Shown here in pieces: positions 38,515-53,100 of a stretch of DNA of 64,000 nt. The position numbers and the translations under genes were made by a program. Every line of letters starts with the position of its first letter. Within the stretch, counting starts at the first letter, position 1. The notes under the pieces were generated by a model that saw only the letters and a program-made list of their open reading frames with translations, ran no database searches and was not told the origin of the DNA. Source of the DNA: Aporrectodea caliginosa (Eukaryota > Annelida > Clitellata > Crassiclitellata > Lumbricidae); assembly GCA_020284085.1 (NCBI GenBank), contig JACEVL010000062.1, positions 457,001 through 521,000 of the forward strand, read 5' to 3'.

Positions 38515-41200
38515 ATAGATATGATCACACCAACCTCAGCCAAGTTAGGTGGATAAACAAGTTCATGATATCCAATAACATCTATAAGAATATTTTTAAA
38601 TTAATACGTAGTGTTCGCCCTCCCCCATTCATGCGCTACTACGGATTGTTTGGGGATAGAGGAGATGCAACTTTTCCTCGTCAGAATGATCTTAAGTTAA
38701 TGTCCGACCTTAGGTATACCTCTTTAGGCCTAGCACCTATTTCAATACCAGGAATACGAAAAAGCTGTCTTCCAGGGAATCTGTAATCTGGCGGAGCTCG
38801 TCCATTCAGTCTTTCACTACGTCGAGGGTGCTACAGACTCGTTCTCAGATCCGCGTCCGTCCCATACTTCATCGGGATCATCGGTGACTAAGGTGGCTGG
38901 GGCACGGAGGAATAGAAATCGCAACTTCCGAAGAAGGTTCCTGGAAGTCAGGGTTCGACTTCTCTCTCACGACAATTTCTCGTTGTCTATCAGTCTCTCT
39001 TAAGCTTAATTCTAGGCGCTGTACAATACTCCTTTATTCTACTTTACGTATTCTCCAACTGATTTCTTGCGATATCAGTTAAGCTGTCAGCCATTTCTAA
39101 TTGTCTTCGTCCTACGCGTCCTACGTCAAACTGCACATCAGTTAATCTTTTACCTGGTATAGACTGTCCTTCTCTCACGTCAATCAGTGTCTTTTCCTAT
39201 AGATCAGACTGCACATCCGCTCCGTCCATAGAAATTCTGTCTAATCAATCAAACTGTAAATCCATTGCCGAGGGTAGCATGATCTCTGTAGACCAGGGCC
39301 TAAGATCACCTTTCTAATCTGTTTCAGACTCTTGGCCTAATTCTAGAGAATGAAGTGAACCTCGAGACATTCTTCGATTTAAAGGCTTATAATCAAAACT
39401 ACAAAATGACAAAGTTACAACAGTTCAAAAGAGATTCAATCAGTTCTAGTTCTGTTAAACGTCTAAATTGCGTACAGGTCTGTTTGCTCGAATTCATAAA
39501 CGTATACTAAACATGCATATTAATGTCCTTCAGGTCTAGACTTGGAAGTCTAAGACTTGTTATTGTCATTCAGTTCTAAACTTAAGACTTGCTTGTGTCA
39601 TTCAAATTCATGCTGCTACAGGCTGCTGGCGGCCTGAATCAGTATGAGCTTATACGGGCCTGTAATGATAGGCCTACAGGCCGCTGACATTAGACTTAGC
39701 CTAACAATAGATTGCACACTGACTGAATACGAATATACGGGGCTAACTTGAGGGGCAACTGGCTGGCTGGGCCTAAAATGCAGAGAGTTAACCGTAAGGT
39801 GGTGCATAACAAAGGCTTCGGACAAGTGGCTCTAAAAAGAGACTCCTACAGGTGCAAAGAAAGCATTTAGCGGATAAATTCCACTGCGATTGTAAACTGT
39901 TCTTTTTCAAATAGGGTAAGATCTTTGAATTTGTTGTGATTTAAGTTTATATATATACATATAATATATAATTATAGGCCGATAATAAACTTATAGGCAC
40001 GTACAAACACTCGTAAATTCTCGATCAGATGTGTTGGTTCAGAGTAATGGAACAGAATACCCCAAGATCTTCGCAGTATCTCAAATTTATAACTATTTAA
40101 ACATCAGTTACGCCTATGGATAACTCATCAGAACGATTAGTTGGGTTCTAACCCCCCCTCCATTCTGTTTGTTTTCTAAGTTAAGGTTTAATACTTTCTA
40201 CTAGTACGTTAATAATTGTACATGTAGGCCTACTAGATACTTATTATACGATTGCACTGTACTAGATAACCTCTGTCAATATAGCAACAGACTATGTATA
40301 TATAGGTGGCCCTCCCTAACCAGTTGGACCCTGGTCCCTTCTGGGTTCCCTTTTGTGACCAACAGATCTTTGTTCTTTGTACAGCAAAATGTTACGTTGT
40401 CAGTGTTTGGAACAATAAATTGATGGTTATGGTTAATATATAATATAGATTATATATATGCGCGTTTGTGTGTGGGTGTGTACTATATCTTGCACATATA
40501 TGTTTACATTAAAATGTAGATGCATCGATACATATTTTATATAGGCCTAGCAATTCTGTGAAAGCAGATAGGTTTTATAACACACAGAACAATACATGTA
40601 TATACTGTATAACAGTGTATATACATTGAGTCCTGGGAAACGAAAATAACTAGTAAATATTCATGGACTTTTAAAATTCCCAAACCGTTTTAATCCTAGC
40701 ATAATTATCAACAAATTCCATCCGTTATACCATGTCATACTGACTTGTACAGGCAAATGTGTTAATGGCATTGTTTATTAATGTTTAAATTGTTGACTTA
40801 TTGTTAACTATACTTTTGAAATTTCATGTAAATGAAAATATATTGAGAACATCATGAATAGTCTTTTATTATATAAATCAGTATTAAATAATTTTCAAAT
40901 AGGCCTACAAAAGGATAAGCTTTAAGCTTCTTATCCAGTTTTTGATGAAAGTCGCTGATACAGACAAACAAAGAATAATAGAAAGTAGGCCGAGAAATAG
41001 TGATAAGCAGGACCTCCAAATTGAAACAGCTGGAGTCAGTTAAAAACAGATAGCTGGAGTCAGTTAATTAGCTCAGTTAGACCTACAGTTAGGCATAAAT
41101 TTGAATAGGCCCTATCGAGACATTGGGCACTTTTCTATAGGCAAAGTCATCAATAAACTGACTAAAATCCAATTGGCGTAGATGTTCAACACTGCAAGGT
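38515..41200. other. Intergenic stretch, no gene recognised
   Basis: AT-rich with scattered TAGGCCTA palindromes (38725, 39669, 40225, 40542, 40900). The segment 39000-39600 repeats loosely TTCTAA, CAGTCT and TCAATC motifs. A (TA)n-rich patch lies at 39948-39975. No exon was supported. Confidence 0.4.
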
Positions 41201-41214
41201 GGCAAAGTTTCTCA

Positions 41215-41445
41215 TAATTATGTCATACGTGTGCGATCTGCGAAGCCTGTTCTTAATTTTATCTTCTTCTTAGAAAGTGAGCGTTCAGAAGTACAATTTG
41301 TGACCACGAGGACCAATAGCACATTCCTAGCATAACATGTTGGAAATGAAATTTCTACACCTTTGTAAAGTATTCTGCTCTTGACTTGTATACTAAGGTC
41401 TGCGCTACCTGTCTCGTCTTTTAAACATTTTGACAAAATAAGAAA
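41215..41445 (-). pseudogene. hAT transposase C-terminal remnant
   Basis: The minus strand encodes LVVTNCTSERSLSKKKIKLR and DRTRMT, a decayed match to the hAT C-terminal dimerisation motif (P-T-S-ERSFSKLK-IKN-LRS-M). No element ends were found. Confidence 0.6.
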
Positions 41446-42245
41446 ACGGTGAGTTCATTGTCAAGGCTTTCATCGATGTCATCGCCATATATTGCTACAA
41501 AGTTTTTCGCAGAGTTCTGTATTTCTTCATCACTACATCATTCGAGCCCACATAGAAAACCAAACCTTGAGCAAAGTAGCTCGCAACAATGCTGGTGTTT
41601 ACGCAAGTGGTAGTTGAGACTGATCTGTTGTATGTATTTCTGTGGTTTCAATTACCCAGTTGTAGACTCGCCCAATTGTTCTGCGATCGAATCAAAAGCC
41701 TTGGTAAAGTAGAAGGCAATCATGTGGATGTTATCTTGCGGCGCTCCAGGAGGTTGTGTAGTAGGGTTAAAAGAGCTGCGGCGTTGGATCCGTCACTGCT
41801 CGTACTCTGGCAGTGCCAGTCCCAAGCCTGGAGGAAGGAGGAGGGCCACGCTAATGATCTTTGTTATCGCACAGTGTCGTTAAACTGAAACAGCTACCCG
41901 TTGGACGGCAGGCATATTATACCGGTCCAAAAATTGTTTATTTGTGTCTTGTTTTGTCAGAAAGGGATGAAAAGAGCGGAGCGCTGTGGTTTTCTCAAGG
42001 AAAGGAGGAATCGTCGACTTCCACGGGTTGGGATACCTTTGGCACCGGCTTGATTTCCAGTGCGGCGAAACATTGCAGAAGAGGATAGAGATATTAAAAA
42101 ACTTTTGTGATGGTTCAGCTGAAAAGGGCACACAAACACTTCAATTGATACCTTCACCATTACCATGATACAAACTTAGGCAAAATGTTATGAGACCTGT
42201 GTAATTATAAAGGACTGTGAAAAATATAGAAACTGAGGAATTAAA

Positions 42246-42342
42246 ATGGCTGGATGTTCATCTCGAAGAGACCAGCTGTGGCATATTGCTGTACAACTTG
42301 CTGAAGAAGAAGCAAAATCCATTCAGTTTGCACAACAGGAAG
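42246..42342 (+). CDS. Gene B exon 1
   Basis: MAGCSSRRDQLWHIAVQLAE, ending CAGGAAG/GTAATT, phase 1. Start context AAAATGG. It parallels gene A exon 1. Confidence 0.8.
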
Positions 42343-45300
42343 GTAATTTTATTTTAATACAGATTTAATTAGCGAACATAACTCATACATGTGAAATAAG
42401 TTGAAAAGCCCAGTTATATTTTCTCTAGTTTTGGTAGCCTTTTAAATTTAGATTCTCGACACAGGATGGTAGACCTAAGCGATTGCTGTCGAAATGGTGT
42501 TAATTAACTATCACTATTGCCTGTATTTAGACATCAACATTTGCCTAGCCTACTGATTATTCTCTAATGAAGAATTATCGCTGGCCAGTGACATTTTCAT
42601 ATAGGCAAATAGGATTTTAGATGTAAAATTATCAATATTTCATAACGAGAATTAAAACGAAAATGTGGAAATATTTTAAGAATGAAAATTGAACGAGAAC
42701 TGAAATACTCTATAGAGAAGGGAAAAATCAATAGAAATAGGAATAAATTTCGGAAGCAAAATTTATTGCTTTATAATAATTTTTGCGGTAGGCAAATAAA
42801 AGAGTGAAGTGAGTAGGGATCATATTAAACTGTAAACGAACTTTTTACGCACTATTGTTGTGATTGTTATTTTGTTTATTTATAATAGAAGAACATGGCC
42901 AGAGAATTCAATCAAAATACAACCAACTGGTTAGTAACCTGTCGTGCCTGGGAGACATAATAGCAATGATGTATCAGGAAGATAAATTATCGCTGAAGGA
43001 TTTTGAGCACATCCAGTTTTTGCAATCAACTCCAATCCGAGCCAATGAGGAACTCTTAAGCATCATAGCCAGGAAACCAAGAGATGTCTATGAGTGTTTC
43101 CTGTCACTGATTAAAAAAACGAACCAACTGCACCTATATCAAATGCTGGTGTCTGGTGACGACGGTAAGTATGAAATATTAGCGAATAACTTAGCCCTAT
43201 ATATATAGGCATACATAAAGAACTCCAAACACAAAAACACACTGTGACACACACACTGTGACACACACACACTGTGACACACACACATATATAATTATAT
43301 ATATATATTATATAGGGTCTTGGCTGTGTTTCGTTTCTGGTATTAGTCAACAATTAATAAATTATGTGTAAAATTTATTTTATAAAAAATATTAACCGAT
43401 TTAGAAAAAACTTTATTTCAAGTTTATCAAGAAAACTACACTTTTTCATTGGCAGAATCTAGTCTATAGTCTTTTTCTTGGTATCTATGTGAGGTATAGT
43501 TCAGACTATAATATATTATATTAAATTTATTCCAGCATGTGGTAACGCAAATGGACAAGATGCTTCAGATCACAAAGACTTGATTTCCCGGAATTTCATG
43601 TGGTTATCAGAGAAACTGGACACAGAAAATGGACTAATTTATCTGCTGTTTCAGCAAAATGTGTTGACAGTTCGCGAGAAAGAACGTATATTCTGCGTTA
43701 ACGACACTTTCCAGAAGAATGAGTTACTGCTTGGACTGCTCAGCAAGAAATCTCCAAAAGACTTTGAGACATTTTTAGAAGCGCTAGAAGATTTGGGTCA
43801 AGGCCATCTTATAAAGATACTCAGAAAACCAGCAGGTATAGAAATGAATTGCTTACTCTGCAGCTAATATGCATAAAAACTATTATACTGCAGCATTTCA
43901 AGGTCAATTGTTTATCCTACCTTTGTGTAGACGAATCGCACAGCCTAGTGCGACGGTCTTCAGGGGTCGTCCATTAATTATGTCAACAAAATAGGGGGAA
44001 GGGGCCTTGGAAAAGTTTGACAGTTGTTGACAAGGGGGAGCCCTATATATCGGTAAAATTTGAAGTCAAAGTTTTTTTTCCAATGAATCAACACAGACCC
44101 TTCAAAATGGTAGCGAAAACATTAATTAATGCTAAAAATGTATAAAGTGCTTAATATTTAATACTAAAAAAAAGCAGGTAATAAACTAAACTCATATATT
44201 TTGAAATTTGAGATTGCATGTTTTAGTGTAAAACAATTTGAAAAATGATTCTACATGTATTGAGCCATTGTGTTTCTTTTTTTTGTAGGGGGGGTTCTGG
44301 AAATGTTGACAATTTTTTAGGGTGGTCCGTCAATGTTTGACAGTTGTTGACAAGGGGAGGGAGGGTCAAGAACTGCATAAATTTGTTGACATAATTATTG
44401 GACGACCCCTCATTGCAATTCTAAACTGCTGTAGCTGGCCCTAACCAGGGTCCCAGATTAGACAAGATTTGGAGTTACTGGTACTCTACCAGGCTCTTTA
44501 ATTTCGATTCTCATATCGACCCATTTATGTTGTCAGGCACATCAATCCTTCCATGCCCTACGTATTTCTTGTGACACAATCATGACCTTCCGGTCCTCAG
44601 CTCCACGATGTTGTACGTGCCACAACCTTCGTCAAGATGCTGCATGCCTTCCTCGCTTGTTGGGGCTTCACCGAGCAGCAAGCGAGATATCGACTCCAAG
44701 CGTTAATACGTAGACTGATACGCCTTCATTGCCTCCCCGAGGACTGCCCAATGTTTGAACAACTCTGCGATAACGCCGACACTCGCCTCTTTGAGGCTGT
44801 TCTGACGGACCTAGGCCACGTCCTGCACCAACTACTACCCTCAAGCAAACCTTCCTAATTCCCCCTCCATCTCCGTGCCCATAACCGCATAATCCCCAGC
44901 TGACAGTCTGATGCGCATAAATTTATTGTTAGGGTGATCTACTTTTTAACTCTCTGTACACCAAAGTGCGATTAGCAACTAGGTTACTTACGAATGTAGC
45001 CTACTTACAAGCAATTCTAATTTGTATTCGCGGGCTTTCTTATCTCATATTATTGCTAGGTTAGAAAAAATGCTAATCAATGACGTTAAAGTTTTGGAAA
45101 TTCTTCAATATTGAAAACGTAATTTTTTAGAACTAGACATGCGTAGTTGGAAACATTGATCAGCCGAGTAAAGCAACAAATTTCAATTGTAATTGCATAT
45201 ATGTACGTAGCACCTCTTCAGTAATACTCACCAGAGGTGCTCCCGACCTGACAATACAATACCAAAATCGCATGGAATAATATTCAACCCTGGCGAAATA

Positions 45301-47039
45301 CAAGCACAGAGAGTAGAAGCTCGAGTCGCAGATTGCATGAATAGGCTCTACATGTTCCAGAATTAGAGCCAAATCACGCTCAGGCTTAGATGTCGCATTG
45401 TGTGATATGCTCGTTTAACCCTCGGGCTACCAAGGGGGTGGTTGCCACCCCCTAGGTTTTTTTTCATCTCAAACTTTTTCCGTATGGAATAAAAATTTGA
45501 CCTTTTAAGTAGCTGTAGGGGGTTCATTTGCACACGTTTTGAGGTAAAATGTGAGATGATATCTCACACCGTTCAAAGTTATACCCAATATACCCGAGGC
45601 ACCAGGGGGGTGGATACCACCCCCTAGATTTTCGACTATATCTTATCCGTTATTTAAAATTAAGAGACACAAATTTTACCATTCTATAGAGGGAATGTGG
45701 GGCTACATTTATATGGTCACAGAGTTGACCTGAGACAACCAGGAAGTGCTCAAAATAAATAATAATACGCGTAATATGCGTGAAAAATGGCTGAATGGAA
45801 GCACTCCCCCTTAGTTTTTGTCTGTAGCGTATTCATTTGTCTTCCTGGAAGAGAAACAAAGATACTATTCTTTAGAGGGAATGAAGGGCTTCATTTGCAT
45901 ACCTACATCTTTGTCTTTTGAATACCGGAAGTGATCAAAATAAATAATAATACGCGTAATCTGTGTGAAAATGGCTGAATACAGCATTACAACGTAAACC
46001 GATATATATGTATGGATATATATGTATGGATGTACATTTATACTATATAAACATGTGTAGGGATGATTTTGTGTATCTTTTATACATAGATTAGTTTCAA
46101 AACACACATAATCTTATATTTGTTTATCCAAAAAAGTACAAAATGTACGCAATAATATACAATATTGCTAATTAAAGGGTTCAGTTGTTAAAAGTGATGT
46201 AATTTCGAGGTGCATTCACATAATGTACAACTAAATATACCATTCTGTGCAGAAATGAATGCTGAATCCAATGCTATATTACAAGTTATGATATGTAAAA
46301 CCAAACACGAAATCCAGCCACCACCCCCCCTTGGTAGTCCGTGTTACAAAAAAAGCTTGGTAGCCCTAGGGTTAACTAGATTTCAAGAGATGTAATTGTG
46401 TATAAAGGCTAAATGTTTGGAAATGATTACATCTTTGACCAAAATTTAAAGTAGGGTGTTCTTTTTACACTTCAAGGAGTTATCATACAAATGCAACCGA
46501 TGATCAATAAGTGCATTGCTCACCATTGTGCCTTAATTTCAACACAGATCTATTTTAGAATTGATTGAATTCGCAGATTCAACTACTGACAGCGCAACTG
46601 AGCCATCTGCAGGTCAAACCCCAAAAAGTGTATACAAGGAGCTGCGACCAGAAGCACCGCATAAATCTGAGCAGACATCTATTACATTGCGTCATTCTTC
46701 AGAGCCAGTTCGCTCGCCGAAAATGCTTCCTAAACCTGGGCTGAAACTTATTGCATCACGTTCCTTGTCGAAACCAGTTCCACCACCAAAGCCAGATACT
46801 CGTTCAACCGCAATCCTACATGGTGCTAAGTCGATACACGTTGTTGTCAAACCTACACAGAAAACCGTTCATTTTCGGAGGGTACAAACTTCTGTCATAT
46901 CGCTTTCTTTAGTGTATATTGAGTTAACAAAACTCTATTGTATGTTAATTTACAATCGCAGTATGTAGCGAGAATTAACCTGAAACTTTTTCTTTCACAA
47001 AATATCTCTTATAATGACGTTGTTTCAGAACCATCTCTT

Positions 47040-47103
<64 letters not shown>

Positions 47104-50100
47104 GGTCGTAGCAAGCTATAATAAATTGCGCCTTGTACCAAGATCAGATCTAGCGCCCAACCCACCCCAAAGATCAACTTAACCAATAACGACCTAATTT
47201 TTATCTACAATAATTATAATATAAAACTTTATGTTTTAAAGAAAATAGAAGCGAAGTGTCTGTGCTTCTATTTTATTATAGTTTTTATAGACCAATAACT
47301 GAGTATCATTATTCAAATTCACTAAAAACCTTTGATTTGGCATCTTCAGATTTATTTTCAATTAATCAATCAATCAATCAATCAAAGGAACTTGAAATAG
47401 CGCCCCTTTAAGATATCTACTCAGAGGCGTTCCCGGCCCAACCACGGCTGAAAATAGTTTTCACAGAAGTATAAAATGCAGGTGAAGAGTTCCTAGGTAG
47501 GAGACGGAGCTCTAGAGGAAGCCTATTCCAGATACTCGGTCCCATGACCGAGAAGGCCCGAGAAGGCGATGTTGCATAGAAGTGCGTGCAAAGGGGACAC
47601 TCAGGTCACCACGGGCTGCATAGCGAAGAGGTCGGCGGCAAATATTATTGGCAGAAATAGGGCTACATAGCTCCTGCAAATAAGCAGGTGCGGTTCCAAC
47701 AAGGCTACGCCAAACGAAGGCAGAGACCCTAATTGAGATGCGTTGTGGTAGTGGCAACCAGTGCAGAACATCCTGCATATTTATCTCTCTTGTCCGATAC
47801 ATATATGGCCGGCCATTGACCAAGGTCATCTCTCACTTCTGGCCCTATTTGACGTCTCCTCAGCCTTTGACATGGTCGACCACGAGATCCTGCTCCAACG
47901 TTTGCAGCTATCCTGTGGCATATCCGATATCCCTCTTCTTTGGTTTAAATCGTACCTCTCAGACCGCTCTCAGATGGTTGTCATTGGTGACTCCAGATCC
48001 CAGTGGGTCAGGGTTAGATTTGGCGTACCTCAGGGATCAGTGTTCGGACCTATCCTCTATATCCTTTACACGGCTGACATCCCTCTGTTACTCTGTTATT
48101 CGCTAAACACACTGCGATTGGTCACCTCTATGCGGATGATACCCAAGCATTCGTGCATGGCTCACCAGCTGATCAACTCTCTTTGGTCTCCTCAGTTGAT
48201 GCACTTGCCCGTGATCTTCACTTCTGGATGTCATCAAACCGACTTTGTCTCAATTCGGCTAAAACTCAACTGATTTGGTTTGGGACCAGACAACAATTGC
48301 TTAAACTTGACCTCCCACTGCTGACTGATAAGTTTCCCTCTTTTACTTACTCTTCCAGTGTTCGAGAGCCTCGACTCCTGAACCTTCACCGAGCACATCT
48401 CGAATTTGACTCCTCTGCTTTTTTCTAGGCAGAGCCATCAGACGATCAGTCGCTCCCGCCGTCTTTACCACCATTGTGCATGCATTCACTGCTCTGTGGA
48501 TTACTGCAACTCGCTCCTCATGGGTCTCCCCAAATTGTGACTCTCCCCCCTCCAGTCAGTCTTAAACGCCGCTGCTAGGCTCATAGCACGCCTTCCGCAG
48601 ATTAATGACTGAAGTGCTACAGATCACGTATCCATTATAAGATCCTCCTCCTGGTCTCCAAATCTCAACTTGGCACCAAAATATCTCAAGGACTTTATGC
48701 ATAAGCCTCTCTCTGCAACATCTGCTCGCCCTTTGCGCTCTACTGAGATCTGGACCTCTTTGTCCCTCGTGTCAAATCTGCCTTGGCTCAATGCCACATT
48801 TGCTGTGACATGCCCCTCCACTTGGAATGGCCTCCCCCTTTTCTACGGGCTAAGCTCATGTCTGGGATTTCTCACGCATCCTCTCGCTCTCTTAAGGCGT
48901 TTCTTTTCCCCAGGGCTTCCGCGCTGAAAGCGCCTCTGAATAGTCTATGCTGCGAGAGGCGCTCTACAAATTTTTAGATACGATACGATGCGATATAGTC
49001 GGATACATGACCCGCCTTAGGGATGCCACCAATCAATCGCGCAGCCACGCGCAAATCTCGCTCCAAGCGCCCAATCCGAATCTGTGGAAGGCCAACGTAT
49101 TAAAAGAGAGAAACAATAGTCAAGGCGACTGGTAACGAAGGCGTGAACTAGAGTAGCTGCGGGATATTACTCGACGTTGGCGCAGCTGATAAAAGCAGCT
49201 ACGAGAGACAGAGTTAACGTGTTGAGTTAAAGTAAGTTCTTGGTCAAGTATCACACTAAGATCTCGAACAGAGGTGCAGAAAGTGAAGAGGGGAAACTGG
49301 GTAGAGAGGGCAAACAGATCAAGTTTTAGCAGCTGCTGTCTTGTGCCATGCCAGATAAATTGAATTTTAGAAGTGTTCAGTCGGAGTCCATTCGACGCCA
49401 TCCAGCCACCAAGGGAGTCTATAGCAAGCTGCATGGAGTGGACAGCAGTGACTGCTTTTGCCGCAGGACAGTGAACGTAAGCCTGGGTATCGTCTGCATA
49501 AATTTGGTTTAGGACTCCACAAGAAGACAAGAGCAGTCCGATTTCGGACGTGTAAAGTATGTCGTCATTATTAAGGGAATGTTGTTTGCTTTTGATGTTG
49601 TAAGATCAAAATCATCAATAATGTCGTCATTATTAAGGGAATTGACAATATCATGTTCAATTGCCAGGCTCGTCAAGCGGTCTTGTCCTATAGTTGCTTT
49701 CAAATAATTATTTTTCACAAGTTTCAGTTTGCTGAAACTTCTTAGGCCTAATGGAATTGTCAAACATATGCAAAGCGCAATTTCGATGTTGGGATAAAAT
49801 AATGTCTGGCATTGAGTTATTATGGATCAATTGCACCAGACAGTTTCTCGAAGAACTCATAAATTTATTAAATGATATTTACTATTTCCATTTACATAGG
49901 CCTATTTCAATTTTAAAGTATGTATCATTTCTGTTGAAAGCTGACAACTTGTGATGTTGTAAGTTATGAAAATTATGAAACATAGCTGTTATAAAACCGA
50001 TGAAAATATATTGATGCATGCACAATACATTATAATCTAAGGTAAAGCACTGAACCGCGATTTACCAATAAATATGTTGAAACGAGTCAACGACAATTTT

Positions 50101-53100
50101 GCAATGAACCTGCACTTGTAGGCCTATCTATCTGTTATACACTTTTATCCGTTATTTAATTTTATTACATTTATTTAATTTTTGATGGATATTTCATATT
50201 CAAAGGTAAAGTAATTAGTCTAATAATTAAATTACTTCGTCTCAAAATTTGGGGCCCCTCATGAGTTGTGCCCTATTACACGGCACCGCTGAAACACCCA
50301 TCGCTACGGTACCGCATAATTATGCCTCTAGCCTAATATCAGCTTGCCTTGAGATTGTCAATCAAAGTGATATACATATATTATGCGACAGAGACAGCAT
50401 TTAGTTACCGTTTGACATCTATATGACGGTAATCTACCTGCTATTTGTAGGCTAAAAGGGTTAAAGTTCAAACAAGGCTGAAAGAACTTGAGTGTCAACT
50501 GCAAACAGAAATCGCTACCAAAGTCGCTTCTGTTTACCTATTTCACTTGGACAAACAAGAAGATAGTTTGAAGATGTGCCTCCGTATTTTACTTCAAGGT
50601 AAGCCCAATATAGATTTTCTTAAACTTTGAAGGTCTAGTCCAAACGAGATTAATTATTCCAATGAGCATTAAGACGTTGTGGTACAGGGTGGGCCATGTA
50701 GCGGTATAAAGCTTATCAAATATCGTGTTAAGTTACTTTAATTTATATAGAAATAGTATTATAAGCCAGATAATTATCAGCGGCGTTTAGTTAGAAGAGC
50801 GGCACTATTGGAGAATATGCTTAAACTAGTAGTTACTCATGACAATCATTGCGGAAGATAGCTAGTTGCTGATTTTATTAGTTAAAGTTTCTAGCCAATA
50901 ACTAAAAATTAGTTAGGCCTAAACGTTTTAGTTAATAACTGAAAAATATTAGTTAAACTTTAGTTTTATTTAAACTATTTTATTTTAGTTAAACTTCTGC
51001 ATTAACTAAAATTTTTAGTTAAACTAAAAGTTTGCAACTTTTTAGTTAACATTTGCCCATCATTGATTAATGCTAAATTATACGCAATTGCTTTAGAAGT
51101 TGGATGAGCATATTGTTTTATAACAGTAGAAATTGTGTAAGCGATACAACCATGGTATTGATTCTAAATTATTGCAGTTAATCTAGAAGTTGGATGTGAA
51201 ATCAAAATATCTATAGTAGAAGTAGTAAGTTGGATGTGGGATGCAAATATGTTACAGTAGAAGTAGAAGTTGGATGAGCGATGAAAACATGGTTAAAATA
51301 TGGTTTAAAGCATTATACGACGCGCTACATATTAGGATTTGGGTATGCCAATATGCGTCCCATTGTAGCTCTTGTTCTTCTAGTAATTCAGCGTTAACAG
51401 TGGACATTTGTTTTCCGTCACGGTTTTATTCATAGGCAAAAGCTACGAGCAAATCAACAGAACAGATTTCCTTCTCATACTTTTCTAGAGGTTTAGCCTA
51501 TATAGACCTTGCTAAACATCTTTATAGATACAACTAAAGGCACACTTAGTCATAGCAAGACAAACTCATAAGGACAGACAATAGCCTCAATCATATCTAG
51601 AACCCCAAACGTACTGTTCCAAAGGCATCCCTAAGCACAACCACACAACTATACACAGCGCATCACCAAAGTGACACAAACAGAAACTTTCCGACATACC
51701 AACACATACCAAAAGGAACATTCAGACACACAGACACAAACGCAATGGAGCGGCAACTTTGATTACCACACACTCCCATCGGACCTCTGGCAAATGTCAC
51801 ATACTCAACCTCATTAGCTAAGACTACCCTTACGTCACAAGGCATCATGCAACAATATAATCAACAAGACACAACATAAAATGTCTGGTGTTTATGAAAT
51901 GTGATTTTCCTTAATGCTGAGGAGATTATTCTCCTAATATTCTCCATTATTCGACCAGGCAAATAAACTACCTATGACAGGCTACTGTGCCTATGGACAA
52001 AGTCCTTGCTATGTTTTCGACTGCAGCAGTTTCAACTTATCAACGTGTTTGCTGGATATGATAAAGTGACGCTCAACATTTTAGTCAGGCTGCCAAATTG
52101 TTTTCAGTTTTTGCAATAGATAGAAATCATGAATGAACGTATTTATAACTTATTAGGCCTACTTGAGCTCAAGTTACAATGTTAGTCAATGAATATCACC
52201 AAGGAATAAGTGCATCAGCCCTCTAGTTATGATTTTATTTTAAGAATGTCATCTGATGAGGAAAGAAACTGTCGCCAAAAATGTCGAGGCAAATGTTGAG
52301 CTGGAACAGTTGAGGGAAAATGTGACTCAATACTCGACTGCTGCATCGTTAAATGAGGTTTACCGAACACAACTGCATTCCATGCAACAAGAATTGAATA
52401 GCGAAAGATTTCAAAGCAATAAAGATCGGATTCAATTAGAAGAGAAGATAAACAAACTCAAGGCCGATATACACGATGAAAAAGCAAAGTGCAAGCGATT
52501 CAACGATGAAAAACTTCTGAAAAACACAGTCATCATGAAATTGGAAGATAGATTGAAAAAGGCAGAGTGCGATAAACAATTCTTTCAACAACAAATGCAA
52601 GAACTAAATGCCCGTTTAGCAACTTGTGAATATGAACTTAAGTTGTCTAAAGATAATTTCGAGGAAAGCAACAGCGAGATGATTTTGTTGAGAACTGAAA
52701 GAGACAAGTTAAAGGAAGCATGTGAGATACTGAGTAAGGAGAACGAGATTAGGAATGAGCTCGAAATACAGCTGTATCACGCACAAGAAAATAACAAGGA
52801 TCTTCTAGGGCTGCTGAAAGAAAAGGAAAAAAGTTTAGAGGTGGTTAAAGATGAAACGCTTGATCTATTTAAAATTCCAAAGAGTACATTGGAAGAAAAA
52901 TTATTGGATAGTGATCAAATACTGAAGTTACAGAAAGAACTAGATACTGAAAAACATAAAAGAAAAGAGTTGGATGATAAACTAACCTATGCAACAGAGC
53001 AGCTAGAACAACTCGATCGCAAGCCTGAGGGCCTAAATTTTATATCCGTTACCAAAGGTAGGCATCCCTATTCACACTGTCTGCAGACTCTAAGCATCGT

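Noticed and set aside
47761..48273. Reverse transcriptase frame as a functional gene
   Set aside because: Frameshifted within the YADD region and 5'-truncated; a dead LINE copy.
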